A stretch of 64,000 nt of DNA, from positions 541,201-605,200 of the forward strand of contig NZ_VJWE01000012.1 of NCBI RefSeq assembly GCF_007993815.1, read 5' to 3'. The DNA is from Acidovorax delafieldii (lineage in GTDB: Bacteria > Pseudomonadota > Gammaproteobacteria > Burkholderiales > Burkholderiaceae_C). Below, in pieces: positions 1 to 8,175 of the stretch. The notes below the pieces were generated by a model. It ran no database searches. It worked only from the letters and a program-made list of their open reading frames with translations, and had not been told where the DNA came from. Both the position numbers and the translations under genes were made by a program. Every line of letters begins with the position of its first letter. Position 1 is the first letter of the stretch.

Positions 1-92
1 GCACCGTAGCCGGTGGGCAGGTCCCACTTGACCTGGGCCTGGGCCGCACACACGCTGAGGACAGCCGTCATACACAGTGCAAATTTTTTCAT
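1..92 (-). CDS. TRAP transporter solute-binding protein (DctP-like), N-terminal fragment
   Basis: Only the first 30 codons lie in the window; the gene continues past the left edge. The reading frame starts at an ATG read leftwards from 92, with an AGGAG ribosome binding site seven bases upstream. It encodes a signal peptide (MKKFALCMTAVLSVCAAQAQ) and then VKWDLPTGYGA, which resembles the first mature strand of TRAP DctP-type periplasmic binding proteins. The hydro-lyase and LysR genes behind it run in the same direction, so the three may be one organic-acid uptake and utilisation cluster. The family call is inferred from the signal peptide and this short motif, so confidence is moderate. Confidence 0.6.
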   Translation of the reverse strand, partial: MKKFALCMTAVLSVCAAQAQVKWDLPTGYG

Positions 93-117
93 GGGGAGAC
101 TCCTGGGGGTAAGCCGC

Positions 118-957
118 TTAGAAGCTGGCGAGTTGGTGGTTAAGAAGATCGGTGACCAGCATGCAACCCGGGGCGTGGGTGATGCAGAAGGCCGGCTGGG
201 CATTGAGGATGGCCGATTGCGGTGTCACGCCACAGGCCCAGAAAACAGGGATCTCACCGGGCATCAGCGCCACGGCATCCCCGTAGTCGGGATAGGCCAG
301 ATCGGCGATGCCGATGAGTGCCGGGTCACCGATATGCACAGGCGCGCCATGCACATTGGGAAACCGCGAGGTGACCTGCACAGCCCGAATCACATCTGCT
401 GCAGGCATGGGACGCATCGTCACCACCATGGGGCCACCGAAGGGGCCAGCGGGCTCGGTTTGCACATTGGTGCGGAACATCGCCACGTTCTTGCCTTCGT
501 CAATGTGGCGCAGGCGGATGCCTGCCTCGATCAACGCGGATTCGAATGAGAACGAGCAGCCAAGGATGAAAGTGACCAGGTCTGGCCGCCAGAGGCTGGC
601 GATGTCCGCCACCTCTTCCGACATTTCACCGTGACGCCAGATGCGATATAGCGGCACATCGCTGCGAATGTCGATGCCCTTGCCCAGTGAAGGCAAGGTG
701 AACTGTCCGGGCTCGCTGACCGCCAGCACAGGGCAAGGCTTGGGGTTGCGTTGACAGAACCGGAGGAAGTCACTGGCAAGCACCTCGGGGAGGATGACCA
801 CGTTGCCCTGGACATGGCCATCCGCGAGACCACTGGTATGCGATGTCCACAGGCCCTTGCGGATGGTGTCACGGACATGGATCGGGTTGCTGGCACCTTC
901 GTAACCAAACACCGCGAGCGAATTTTCTTGAACGAAGTCCACCGTTTTTCCTTGCAT
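118..957 (-). CDS. putative hydro-lyase, UPF0317/DUF1445 family
   Basis: This 279-residue cytoplasmic protein has the length and motifs of the UPF0317 (DUF1445, YcsI-like) family, annotated as putative hydro-lyases and in some members linked to D-glutamate or 5-oxoproline metabolism. Visible family blocks are GCSFSFE near residue 134, a VVTMRP strand, and the C-terminal THAPG stretch followed by the typical end VTDLLN. There is no signal peptide or membrane segment. It lies 25 bases upstream of a TRAP binding protein gene in the same direction and 260 bases downstream of a same-strand LysR gene. I infer an enzyme acting on the acid imported by that transporter and controlled by the LysR protein. 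The substrate cannot be read from the sequence. Confidence 0.8.
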   Translation of the reverse strand: MQGKTVDFVQENSLAVFGYEGASNPIHVRDTIRKGLWTSHTSGLADGHVQGNVVILPEVLASDFLRFCQRNPKPCPVLAVSEPGQFTLPSLGKGIDIRSDVPLYRIWRHGEMSEEVADIASLWRPDLVTFILGCSFSFESALIEAGIRLRHIDEGKNVAMFRTNVQTEPAGPFGGPMVVTMRPMPAADVIRAVQVTSRFPNVHGAPVHIGDPALIGIADLAYPDYGDAVALMPGEIPVFWACGVTPQSAILNAQPAFCITHAPGCMLVTDLLNHQLASF

Positions 958-1217
958 TGAGAAATGTCAATTGCATGACGTTGGGCAGATTGTGTTGGGC
1001 GGTGATGGCCCCTGGCAAATTCAAAAAATTTCTATCAGCTCATCGATTTTTTCCATGCACTTCATTGGGGAGAGTCGAACCAACTTGGTGCCAAGGGAAA
1101 ACCCTGGGAGGGAATTTACGGGTAAACCCTGACATCAACGAATCCCTGGATTGCAGGAAAAAATGGCATGCGCCGCGCACACCCGACAGGGTGCACCGAA
1201 GCTTTTTGACGAAAGGC
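958..1217. promoter_or_regulatory. intergenic control region between LysR gene and hydro-lyase
   Basis: This 260-base gap holds no convincing gene. It contains short dyads of the type LysR proteins bind: CTTGG-TG-CCAAG at 1084-1095 and GGGT-AA-ACCC near 1120. The hydro-lyase promoter, read leftwards, should lie here. A TTCGACT stretch near 1070 resembles a tRNA T-loop but no cloverleaf can be folded around it. The operator assignment is inference. Confidence 0.35.
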
Positions 1218-2129
1218 TCAGCCCTTGCGAGGGCGGCGGGCTGGCGCGGGCTGTTGCTGCTCAATGAAGTCCAGCGCCGACCGCACCACGGCCTCCATGG
1301 CGGGTGACGAGGGGTCTTCGCGGTAGCTCACATGGATGGGCAGCGGCCGCAGTGCGGTGTCGCAAGCCAGTGCCCGCAGGTCTGGAAACGCCAGCAGGCG
1401 CTGCACTGCCAGGCGCGGCAAAGTGGCCACACCAAAGCCGCCCTGCACCAGCTGCACCATCGCAGAAATCGACGAGATGGTGTGCACGCAACGCGGCTCC
1501 ACCTGGGCCTGGCGCAGCGTATCGAGAAGGGACACGTGCGGTTGCGAGCCACGCTGGAAAGTCAGGATGTCAGCGCCTGCAAAGTCTTCCAGCGCATAGC
1601 GACGCTTGCGATGCGTTTTGCTGTTGCCCACAAACACCATCTCCATGGGCGTCACCGCCTGGCTGCGGATGCCATCCGCGGCCGCCGGCAGGGCTGCGAA
1701 AACGGCATCCAGCGTGCCGCGGCGGATCTGGTCGAGCAACACGGGGGTGGTTTCCACCGTCAGCTCCAGCTCCAGCAGTGGGTTGTCCTTGCGCAGCTGT
1801 TCCACCCACGGAATGAGCCACGAGTGCAAGACCGATTCGATGGCCCCCAGGCGGATCGACACCTCCAACGGGCCGCCTGATCCCATCTCGGACTTGAGCT
1901 GGCGTTGCAGCTCCAGCATGCGCTTGGCATACACCAGGAACCGGGCACCGGCCACCGTGAGCTTGAAGTGCTTGTCACGCCGGTCCAGCAACAGCACGCC
2001 CAGCTCCTCTTCGAGTGCGGAGATGCGGCTGGACATCGCGGACTGGGTCAGGAAAAGCCTCTCGGCGGCGCGTGTCACGCTCTTGAGAGAGGCCACCCAG
2101 TAAAAGGCTTCGACAAAACGCAGGTTCAT
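1218..2129 (-). CDS. LysR-family transcriptional regulator
   Basis: The N-terminus (MNLRFVEAFYWVASL) opens the LysR winged helix-turn-helix: RAAERLFLTQSAMSSRISALEEELG is the recognition region, followed by the long linker helix and a substrate-binding-like effector domain of about 210 residues. The start at 2129 is chosen over an in-frame ATG 147 bases further upstream because the helix-turn-helix begins at once and the upstream residues look like non-coding sequence. The protein is then 303 residues, normal for the family. It runs in the same direction as the hydro-lyase and TRAP genes downstream, which are its likely targets. Confidence 0.88.
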   Translation of the reverse strand: MNLRFVEAFYWVASLKSVTRAAERLFLTQSAMSSRISALEEELGVLLLDRRDKHFKLTVAGARFLVYAKRMLELQRQLKSEMGSGGPLEVSIRLGAIESVLHSWLIPWVEQLRKDNPLLELELTVETTPVLLDQIRRGTLDAVFAALPAAADGIRSQAVTPMEMVFVGNSKTHRKRRYALEDFAGADILTFQRGSQPHVSLLDTLRQAQVEPRCVHTISSISAMVQLVQGGFGVATLPRLAVQRLLAFPDLRALACDTALRPLPIHVSYREDPSSPAMEAVVRSALDFIEQQQPAPARRPRKG

Positions 2130-2382
2130 GGTGTTTTTCGGAAGGGCTGGGTGTGCCTGTGTACCAACGGCTTTGCGCACTGCCCAGACGGGCGCACTGT
2201 GATGGTGCGCGGTGTCGGAATCCACATGCCTTTTTCCGGCAAACACCGCGCTGTAAAAGCCATTGTGCCGTCGCATTTCAAGGACACAACGCAGAACTGC
2301 TCGCAGTGGGGGCGCTAGCTAAAAGTGCGTTGCCAGTTTTCTGCAAGGAACCTGTGGCGTCTTGCCACGCCACACCACCGGC

Positions 2383-2841
2383 CTATCCGGTGAACAAGGG
2401 CAGGTCTGCCTTCTTCAAGGTCCGCAGCACAAAGCTGGAGCGGCTGTGCCGTATGCCTTTGATCTTGTAGAGCTTCTCGCGCAGCAGGCGCTCGTAATCG
2501 CGGGTGTCCTTGACGACGATGCGCAGCAGGTAGTCGTAGTCACCGGAGACAAGGTGCGCCTCGATCACTTCGGGAATGCTGGCCAGTGTCTCGCCAAACT
2601 TTTCGAGTGTGTTGTCGGAGTGGCTGTCGAGCGTGACCTGCACCAGCACCGTGTCGGCCAGGTCCAGCGACTGGGGGTTGATGCGCACCGTGTAGCCCTG
2701 GATGACACCGGCCTCTTCCATCTTTTTGATGCGCCCCCAGCAGGGCGACGGGCTCAAGCCCACGGCCTGCCCTATCTCTTGCAGGCTGGCGCGAGCGTTG
2801 GCCTGCAAGACAGCGAGAATTTTTCTATCCAGTCGATCCAT
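2383..2841 (-). CDS. Lrp/AsnC-family transcriptional regulator
   Basis: This 152-residue protein has the full Lrp/AsnC layout. Residues 1-60 form the helix-turn-helix (MDRLDRKILAVLQANARAS, then LSPSPCWGRIKKMEEAGVI), a linker strand follows (GYTVRINPQSL), and residues 70-145 form the RAM effector domain with the conserved HLVSGDYDYLLRI segment. Family members bind amino acids and wrap DNA as octamers. The usual divergently transcribed target gene is absent: no gene lies between its start and a TRAP operon 447 bases away. A strong palindrome and related half-sites lie just upstream, so autoregulation is likely. The effector is unknown. Confidence 0.92.
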   Translation of the reverse strand: MDRLDRKILAVLQANARASLQEIGQAVGLSPSPCWGRIKKMEEAGVIQGYTVRINPQSLDLADTVLVQVTLDSHSDNTLEKFGETLASIPEVIEAHLVSGDYDYLLRIVVKDTRDYERLLREKLYKIKGIRHSRSSFVLRTLKKADLPLFTG

Positions 2842-3288
2842 CGACCTTATTATTCAGCAAACCAACGAAATGCAGAAAATTATTCTGCATCTCCAGCAGA
2901 ATGCACCAAATTCAGCAAATTCATCTGCAACACCCGGCGCATACTTCTTCCATCAAGGCGCTCTTACCGGAGCGCACAAATTGACAAGGCCCCGGCTGGT
3001 TACCGCCAGCACGGGGCCCTTGGCATTCCAGATGCCTCCCCAAATTGAATAGCCGCTTGCATCCGTCGGCGGCATGCGTCCTGTGTACGAACCTCGGCGC
3101 CCCATTCCAAAGAGGTGTCGCCAATGCAACTGCAAACGCGGGGTTGACCAGTTGATAAGCACGCTTACCAGCACAAACCCGGATGCCTGCAGCCATGCTG
3201 CACCGCCATAATTTGACTGAGGCCAGGGGTGGCTCTGCAAGGAGCCCAAGTGCCCCGTTCCCCTGCCCCAATATCAACAGGAGACACC
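2842..3288. promoter_or_regulatory. 447-bp gene-free region upstream of Lrp gene and dctP
   Basis: No credible gene lies here. The left end (2850-2930) is AT-rich and carries the Lrp-type operator cluster listed separately. On the minus strand around 2970-3060 a short frame contains IWNAKGPVLAVTSRGL, faintly like the last strand of acyl-CoA thioesterases; it lacks the rest of the domain and could only be a relic. The dctP promoter must lie towards the right end, but no clear -35/-10 pair was found. Confidence 0.5.
2870..2890. promoter_or_regulatory. palindromic operator upstream of the Lrp-family gene
   Basis: Two perfect 8-base arms, ATGCAGAA at 2870-2877 and TTCTGCAT at 2883-2890, flank a 5-base spacer. 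The site starts 29 bases upstream of the Lrp start codon. Related half-sites follow: TATTCAGCA (2851-2859), CAGCAGAATGCA (2894-2905), TTCAGCAAATTCATCTGCA (2911-2929). Several AT-rich dyads in a row is typical of Lrp-family autoregulatory regions; the assignment to this regulator is inferred from position. Confidence 0.6.
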
Positions 3289-4260
3289 ATGCAATTGACC
3301 AAACTCGTCGTTGGACTGAGCCTTGCGCTCGGCTTTGTGGCCACCGCTGCTGCGCAGACCACTATGCGCATCAGCATCTCGACGGCCCAGAACTCCCACC
3401 AGGGTGTAGCCATCGACACGTTTGCCAAAGAGGTCGAAAAACGCACAGGGGGCCGTTACAAGGTACAGACCTTCTACAACGGTGCACTGGGTGGCGAGCG
3501 AGAGTCGATTGAAGCGGTGCAGCTGGGGACACAAGAGCTGGCGTTCAGTTCTACAGGCCCAGTGCCCAACTTTGTGCCTGAGACCAAGATCCTGGATGTC
3601 CCCTTCCTGTTCCGCGACAAGGCCCATGCACGCGCGGTGCTGGATGGACCCATCGGCCAGGACCTGCTGTCCAAGTTTGACGCCAAGGGTTTCAAGGCGC
3701 TGGCATGGGCCGAGAACGGCTTCCGCCACATGACCAACAGCAAGCGCGACGTGAAAGAGCCCGGTGACCTGAAGGGCCTGAAGATGCGCACGATGGAAAA
3801 CCCCGTGCACATCGCCGCCTATAAGGGCTTCGGCATCATCACCACGCCCATGGCCTTCCCTGAAGTGTTCACGGCGCTGCAACAAGGCACGGTGGACGGC
3901 CAGGAGAACCCGCTGTCCGTCATCATCTCGGCCAAGTTCGATCAGGTGCAAAAGCACCTCACGCTCACTGGCCACGTTTATTCGCCCTGCATCTTCGTGA
4001 TGAACAAGGCAGCTTTCGACAAGCTCTCGGCGGCCGACAAGCAGGCGTTCATTGACGCAGCCAAGGAAGGCACCAAGGCCAACCGTGCACGCGTGGACGA
4101 AGACGACGCCAAGGGCGTGGCCGACCTGCGCGCAAAGGGCATGACCGTGATCGACAACGTGGACAAGGCCAAGTTTGTGGCGGCACTGGCCCCCGTCAAC
4201 GCCGAGTTTGAAAAGCAGTTCGGCAAGGCTGCCATCGACAAGATCCGCGACGTCAAATAA
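3289..4260 (+). CDS. dctP: TRAP transporter solute-binding protein, DctP family
   Basis: This 323-residue periplasmic protein starts with a signal peptide (MQLTKLVVGLSLALGFVATAAAQ) and has the DctP fold. Family features are the N-terminal strand TTMRISISTAQNSHQGVAIDTFAKEV, the LKGLKMRTMENPVHIAAYKGFG segment with the conserved carboxylate-binding Arg (LKMRT), and the hinge motif TALQQGTVDGQENP. The ATG at 3289 is preceded by AGGAG at good spacing. It captures a carboxylic acid and hands it to the membrane subunits encoded by the next two genes. A terminator-like hairpin separates it from dctQ, a common way of making more binding protein than permease. The substrate cannot be deduced. Confidence 0.93.
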   Translation: MQLTKLVVGLSLALGFVATAAAQTTMRISISTAQNSHQGVAIDTFAKEVEKRTGGRYKVQTFYNGALGGERESIEAVQLGTQELAFSSTGPVPNFVPETKILDVPFLFRDKAHARAVLDGPIGQDLLSKFDAKGFKALAWAENGFRHMTNSKRDVKEPGDLKGLKMRTMENPVHIAAYKGFGIITTPMAFPEVFTALQQGTVDGQENPLSVIISAKFDQVQKHLTLTGHVYSPCIFVMNKAAFDKLSAADKQAFIDAAKEGTKANRARVDEDDAKGVADLRAKGMTVIDNVDKAKFVAALAPVNAEFEKQFGKAAIDKIRDVK

Positions 4261-4268
4261 TCCTGTTC

Positions 4269-4322
4269 ATTGCTATTACCTTTGTAGCTGATAACGCCCG
4301 TAGCCATTGCGCTATCGGGCGT
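4269..4322 (+). repeat. divergent copy of the dispersed palindromic repeat
   Basis: The region between dctP and dctQ begins TTGCTATTACC, then GTAGC, and ends CCATTGCGCTATCGGGC. This parallels the reverse complement of the copy at 19229-19295 (TTTGCTATT, then ATAGC, then CCACTAGCGCTGTCGGGC). The right half also serves as the terminator stem. Divergence is considerable, so membership is probable rather than certain. Confidence 0.5.
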
Positions 4323-4328
4323 TTTTAT
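4293..4328 (+). terminator. intercistronic hairpin with T-run after dctP
   Basis: AACGCCCG-TAGC pairs with GCTA-(T bulge)-CGGGCGTT, followed by GTTTTTATT. It lies 33 bases after the dctP stop and upstream of dctQ, so it probably terminates some transcripts and raises the dctP to dctQM ratio. Confidence 0.75.
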
Positions 4329-4385
4329 TCTTGAACGATCGATGGTTCTGATCACCTCCCACCTACCCATGGTTGGCACCGCCCC

Positions 4386-4880
4386 ATGAAAAACGCTTTT
4401 CTTACCTTTGAGCGATGGACCACCTTCATCGCCATGCTGGGCGCTTGCGCCATGCTGACCCTGGCTTCGGCCCTGGGCATGTTCCAGATCGTGACCCGCT
4501 TTGTGCTGGAGCAGCCTGCTGAATGGACCGAAGTGCTCATCCGCTTCAGCCTGATCTGGATGGTGTTCCTGGCTATTCCGGCCGCGTTTCGCCAGGGCGC
4601 GATGGTGAGTGTGGACGTGCTGTACCGCTGGAGTCCGCCGCGCATCAAACGGGTGCTGGACTGGGTGGTCGCACTGGCAGCCCTGGTCCTCATCGGCATC
4701 ATCATCTGGTACGGCTGGGACTATGCACGCCGGGGCGGCGTGCAAAGCATGGCCGGGCTGGAATCCGTGTCCATGTTCTGGGCTTACCTCGCCATGCCTG
4801 TGGGTGGCCTTTTTTGTGTGGTCGGCATCATCGGCAACCTCATTGATCCCCTGCGTATGGAACTGGAGACTGCTCAATGA
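4386..4880 (+). CDS. dctQ: TRAP transporter small permease subunit, DctQ family
   Basis: This 164-residue protein has four hydrophobic segments (about residues 15-37, 54-70, 92-112 and 131-152), the DctQ topology. Family residues are visible in TRFVLEQPAEWTEVLIRFSLIWMVFLA and in AAFRQGAMVSVDVLY. The small subunit forms the membrane complex with the 12-helix DctM protein, and the pair uses an ion gradient to import the substrate delivered by DctP. Its last four bases overlap the dctM start (ATGA), indicating translational coupling. Confidence 0.93.
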   Translation: MKNAFLTFERWTTFIAMLGACAMLTLASALGMFQIVTRFVLEQPAEWTEVLIRFSLIWMVFLAIPAAFRQGAMVSVDVLYRWSPPRIKRVLDWVVALAALVLIGIIIWYGWDYARRGGVQSMAGLESVSMFWAYLAMPVGGLFCVVGIIGNLIDPLRMELETAQ

Positions 4881-6154
4881 GTTTGGTCATGATTTCAACG
4901 ATGGTGCTGTGCTTTGCACTCACCGTCTCAGTGGCTGTGTCCATCGGTTTGGCTTCCATCCTGGGCATCCAGGCCTCCAATGCGAACATGCTCATCTCCG
5001 TCAAGGAGATGTTCGGAGCCATCAACAAGTTTCCTTTGGCAGCCATCCCCTTCTTCATCCTCGCGGGCAACCTGATGGAAACTGGCGGCATCTCGCGCCG
5101 TCTGGTGGAGTTTGCCAAGAGCATCGTCGGCGGTGTGCAGGGCGGCCTGCCCATGACCTGCGTGCTGACGTGCATGATCTTTGCTGCCGTGTCGGGCTCG
5201 TCGGTCGCCACTACGTTTGCGATTGGTGCCATCCTGATCCCGGCGCTCATCAAGCACGGCTACCCCACGAGCTATGCGGCAGCGCTGCAAGCCACCAGCG
5301 CAGAGCTGGGTGTGATCATCCCGCCCTCCATCCCCATGATCCTGTACGGCGTGAGTGCCGAGGTGTCGATTGGCGAACTCTTCATCGCTGGCTTCGGCCC
5401 AGGGCTGCTCATCAGCGCCGCGCTGATGCTGTTTGTCTGGGTGTATTGCAAATACAAGGGCTGGGGCAAAAACGATGGTGATGGGCGCATGCCCTTTGGC
5501 AAGGCCACGCTGCAGGCGGGCTGGGCATTGCTGATGCCCGTGATCATCCTGGGCGGCATCTATGGCGGTGTGTTCACCCCCACCGAGGCATCGGCCGTTG
5601 CAGTGTTCTATGCCTTGATTGTGGGTGTCGTGATCTACCGCGAGATCAAGCTCAAGGACCTGTTCGCCATTCTGCGCAAGTCGGCCATCTCATCGGCAGT
5701 GATCATGTTCATCATTGCCAACGCGGGGCTGTTTGCGTTCCTCATCACGCGGGCTGGCGTGCCAGACGCGATTGGCAGGTGGCTGGAGGCAGTGCTGCAG
5801 TCCCCCGCCCTCTTCCTGCTGGGCGTGAACGCTGCGCTGTTCGTGATTGGCATGTTCATCGAGACCAGCGCGGCAATCATTGTGCTAGCCCCCATCTTGG
5901 CGCCTGTGGCCATGCACTTCGGTATTGATCCTGTGCACTTCGGTCTCATCATGGTGGTGAACCTGGCACTTGGAATGATCACGCCGCCTTTTGGAGTGAA
6001 TCTGTTCGCAGCCTGCACGGTGGCCAGAATCTCTCTGGACCGGATCATCAAGCACCTGCTTCCCTTTGTCGGAGTGATCCTGGTGTGCCTGATGATCATC
6101 ACCTATGTGCCATCGATCTCGCTGGCACTTCGGGATCTGGTCTACGCAAAGTAG
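4877..6154 (+). CDS. dctM: TRAP transporter large permease subunit, DctM family
   Basis: This 425-residue inner membrane protein is almost entirely hydrophobic with about 12 helices and belongs to the ion transporter superfamily. DctM signatures visible are FPLAAIPFFILAGNLMETGGISRRLVEFA near residue 55, the CMIFAAVSGSSVATTFAIG hairpin, GVIIPPSIPMILYG, and the C-terminal HFGLIMVVNLALGMITPPFGVN. It is the cation-coupled transport subunit of the system encoded by the three adjacent genes. The start overlaps the dctQ stop by four bases. A glycine riboswitch begins about ten bases after its stop codon and belongs to the next transcription unit. Confidence 0.95.
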   Translation: MSLVMISTMVLCFALTVSVAVSIGLASILGIQASNANMLISVKEMFGAINKFPLAAIPFFILAGNLMETGGISRRLVEFAKSIVGGVQGGLPMTCVLTCMIFAAVSGSSVATTFAIGAILIPALIKHGYPTSYAAALQATSAELGVIIPPSIPMILYGVSAEVSIGELFIAGFGPGLLISAALMLFVWVYCKYKGWGKNDGDGRMPFGKATLQAGWALLMPVIILGGIYGGVFTPTEASAVAVFYALIVGVVIYREIKLKDLFAILRKSAISSAVIMFIIANAGLFAFLITRAGVPDAIGRWLEAVLQSPALFLLGVNAALFVIGMFIETSAAIIVLAPILAPVAMHFGIDPVHFGLIMVVNLALGMITPPFGVNLFAACTVARISLDRIIKHLLPFVGVILVCLMIITYVPSISLALRDLVYAK

Positions 6155-6164
6155 TTAGAATCGA

Positions 6165-6400
6165 CGGGTCAGGAGAGAGTGCTCCGTCTTGTCCTCAGGA
6201 CGCGCAGCACCGCCGAAGGCGCAGGCACCCGCCGAACGCTCAGGCAAAAGGACTGACAACCGCCCGCAGCGATGCGGGCGTTCCCTTGCTGGAGAGAGAT
6301 GGCCCCACAGTAAAACTGTGTGCAGGCCATCCACCGAAGGAGCAAACCGCACGGCCAGCCAGGGCGCTGCGGTGAATCTCTCAGGTAAAGCGGACAGCAG
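6165..6400 (+). ncRNA. tandem glycine riboswitch upstream of gcvT
   Basis: Two glycine aptamers lie in series. Aptamer 1 (about 6165-6257) shows GGAGAGAGT, CACCGCCGAAGGCGCAGG and CGCTCAGGCAAAAGGAC; GTCAG/CTGAC form its closing helix. Aptamer 2 (about 6290-6400) shows GGAGAGAGAT, CCACCGAAGGAGCAAACC and TCTCTCAGGTAAAGCGGACAG. These blocks are the conserved core of the class. A linker of about 33 bases between them contains its own perfect hairpin, CGCCCGCA-GCGA-TGCGGGCG. The element ends 56 bases before the gcvT ATG, so glycine binding should switch on the cleavage genes. A small imperfect hairpin (GTGACCA/TGGTCGC, 6411-6429) lies between aptamer 2 and the gcvT ribosome binding site and may be part of the expression platform. 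Confidence 0.96.
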
Positions 6401-6456
6401 GGCAAATCCCGTGACCACGTTGATGGTCGCGGCCCCCATTTGCCCCGGAGTCCGCC

Positions 6457-7599
6457 ATGTCAGCCACCGCCCCCCTGCTCACTACGCCCCTGAACGCCCT
6501 GCACATCGAGCTGGGTGCCCGCATGGTGCCTTTTGCAGGCTATTCCATGCCCGTGCAGTACCCCGCAGGCCTGATGGCCGAGCATGTGCACACCCGCACC
6601 GCAGCCGGCCTGTTTGACGTGTCGCACATGGGCCAGCTCAAGCTTGTCGGCGCCGACGCTGCTGCGGCGTTTGAAACCCTGGTGCCCGTGGACGTAATCG
6701 ACCTGCCCGTGGGCAAACAGCGCTACGGCCTGCTGCTCACCGATGAGGGGACCATCATCGACGACCTGATGTTCTTCAACCAGGGCGTGGTGGATGGCGA
6801 ACCCACCCTGTTTGTCATCGTCAACGGCGCCTGCAAGGTCGGCGACATTGCCCATATCCAAACCCGCATTGGCCAGCGCTGCAAGGTGGTGCCCATGCCG
6901 GACCACGCCCTGCTGGCGCTGCAGGGCCCACAGGCCGCCGTCGCCCTCACCCGCCTCGCGCCCGGCGTGGAGAAGCTGGTGTTCATGACCGGTGGCGCAT
7001 TCAACATTGCTGGCTGCGACTGCTTTGTGACCCGCAGCGGCTACACCGGCGAGGACGGTTTTGAAATCTCGGTGCCCGCCGCGCAGGCCGAAACGCTTGC
7101 CCGCGCCCTGCTGGCGCAGCCCGAGGTCAAGCCCATCGGCCTGGGCGCTCGCAACTCGTTGCGCCTGGAGGCTGGCTTGTGCCTGTATGGCAATGACATC
7201 GACACCAGCACCACGCCACCCGAGGCCGCACTGAACTGGGCGATCCAGAAGGTCCGCCGCACCGGCGGCGCGCGTGCGGGCGGCTTCCCGGGCGCCGACA
7301 AGGTGCTGGCGCAAATCGACAACCCTGCCAGCCTTTCCGCCAAGCGCGTGGGCCTGGTGGCACTGGAGCGTGTGCCGGTGCGCGAACACACCGAACTGCA
7401 AAGCACGGACGGCCAAAAGATTGGCGAGGTCACCAGCGGCCTGCTGGGGCCCACCGTGAACGAACCCGTGGCGATGGGGTACGTCACGCCCGCCTTTGCA
7501 GCCATTGGTACCCGCGTCAACGCCATCGTGCGCGGCAAGGTGGTGCCCATGGAAGTGCGCGCCATGCCGTTTGTTCCCGCCAACTACTACCGCGGCTGA
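6457..7599 (+). CDS. gcvT: aminomethyltransferase, T protein of the glycine cleavage system
   Basis: This 380-residue cytoplasmic enzyme transfers the aminomethyl carbon from the lipoylated H protein to tetrahydrofolate, releasing ammonia and forming 5,10-methylene-THF. Family signatures are MVPFAGYSMPVQY near the N-terminus, AGLFDVSHMGQ, the LLTDEGTIIDDLMFF block, SGYTGEDGFEISVP with the conserved acidic residue, LGARNSLRLEAGLCLYGNDID, and the C-terminal VTSGLLGPTVNEPVAMGYV and PFVPANYYR ending. It is the first gene of gcvTHP and is preceded by the tandem glycine riboswitch. The ATG at 6457 follows CGGAG at about seven bases. Confidence 0.97.
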   Translation: MSATAPLLTTPLNALHIELGARMVPFAGYSMPVQYPAGLMAEHVHTRTAAGLFDVSHMGQLKLVGADAAAAFETLVPVDVIDLPVGKQRYGLLLTDEGTIIDDLMFFNQGVVDGEPTLFVIVNGACKVGDIAHIQTRIGQRCKVVPMPDHALLALQGPQAAVALTRLAPGVEKLVFMTGGAFNIAGCDCFVTRSGYTGEDGFEISVPAAQAETLARALLAQPEVKPIGLGARNSLRLEAGLCLYGNDIDTSTTPPEAALNWAIQKVRRTGGARAGGFPGADKVLAQIDNPASLSAKRVGLVALERVPVREHTELQSTDGQKIGEVTSGLLGPTVNEPVAMGYVTPAFAAIGTRVNAIVRGKVVPMEVRAMPFVPANYYRG

Positions 7600-7686
7600 T
7601 TTCGCCAGGCGCATCGACCGGACTGCGCCCGCACCCGCTTACATTGCAGATTCCTTTACTTTTTTCCTTTGCTTGAGGAGCTTCCC

Positions 7687-8061
7687 ATGACGATCAAATT
7701 CTCCAAAGACCACGAGTGGATCAACGCCGCTGATGCCAACGCCTCGGTGGTGGGTATCACCGTCCACGCGCAAGACGCGCTGGGCGACGTGGTGTTTGTG
7801 GACCTGCCCGAAGTGGGCAAGAGCTTTGCCCAGGGCGAAGTGGCCGGCGTCGTCGAATCCGTGAAGGCCGCCGCCGATGTGTACATGCCCGTCACCGGCG
7901 AAGTGGTGGAAGTGAACGAAGCCCTGCGCGCCGACCCGTCGCTGGCCAACAGCGACCCGCTGGGCGCTGGCTGGTTCTTCAAGGTCAAGCTGGCCGACGC
8001 GAGCCAGCTCGACGCCCTGCTGGACGAAGCCACATACACCGAGTTCGCCAAGAACGCCTGA
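7687..8061 (+). CDS. gcvH: glycine cleavage system H protein
   Basis: This 124-residue lipoyl carrier protein shuttles the aminomethyl group between the P, T and L proteins. The lipoylation site is Lys60 in [12 protein letters not shown], set in the hammerhead lipoyl domain ([24 protein letters not shown] before, [17 protein letters not shown] after). The start [11 protein letters not shown] is typical and has a GAGGAG ribosome binding site six bases upstream; an in-frame ATG 18 bases earlier lacks such a site. It lies 87 bases after gcvT and before gcvP in one operon. No L protein (lpd) gene occurs nearby, as is usual because lipoamide dehydrogenase is shared. Confidence 0.97.
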   Translation: MTIKFSKDHEWINAADANASVVGITVHAQDALGDVVFVDLPEVGKSFAQGEVAGVVESVKAAADVYMPVTGEVVEVNEALRADPSLANSDPLGAGWFFKVKLADASQLDALLDEATYTEFAKNA

Positions 8062-8175
8062 TCCCTGCCAATTGAGAGGGCATGGCGCCGGGCCATGCCC
8101 GGCACGCCGCCCTGCTGGGTGCGAGCGCTCTCCCCGGCAACGCCCCCAACCCGCTGCGACCTACGAGACTGCCCC

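Noticed and set aside
1060..1100. tRNA-like T-loop sequence (GGTTCGACTC on the minus strand)
   Set aside because: The bases on either side do not form the T-stem or acceptor stem, and no D or anticodon arm can be folded.
2953..3060. Possible thioesterase relic on the minus strand (IWNAKGPVLAVTSRGL)
   Set aside because: Only one strand-like segment resembles the family, there is no ribosome binding site, and the rest of the domain is missing.
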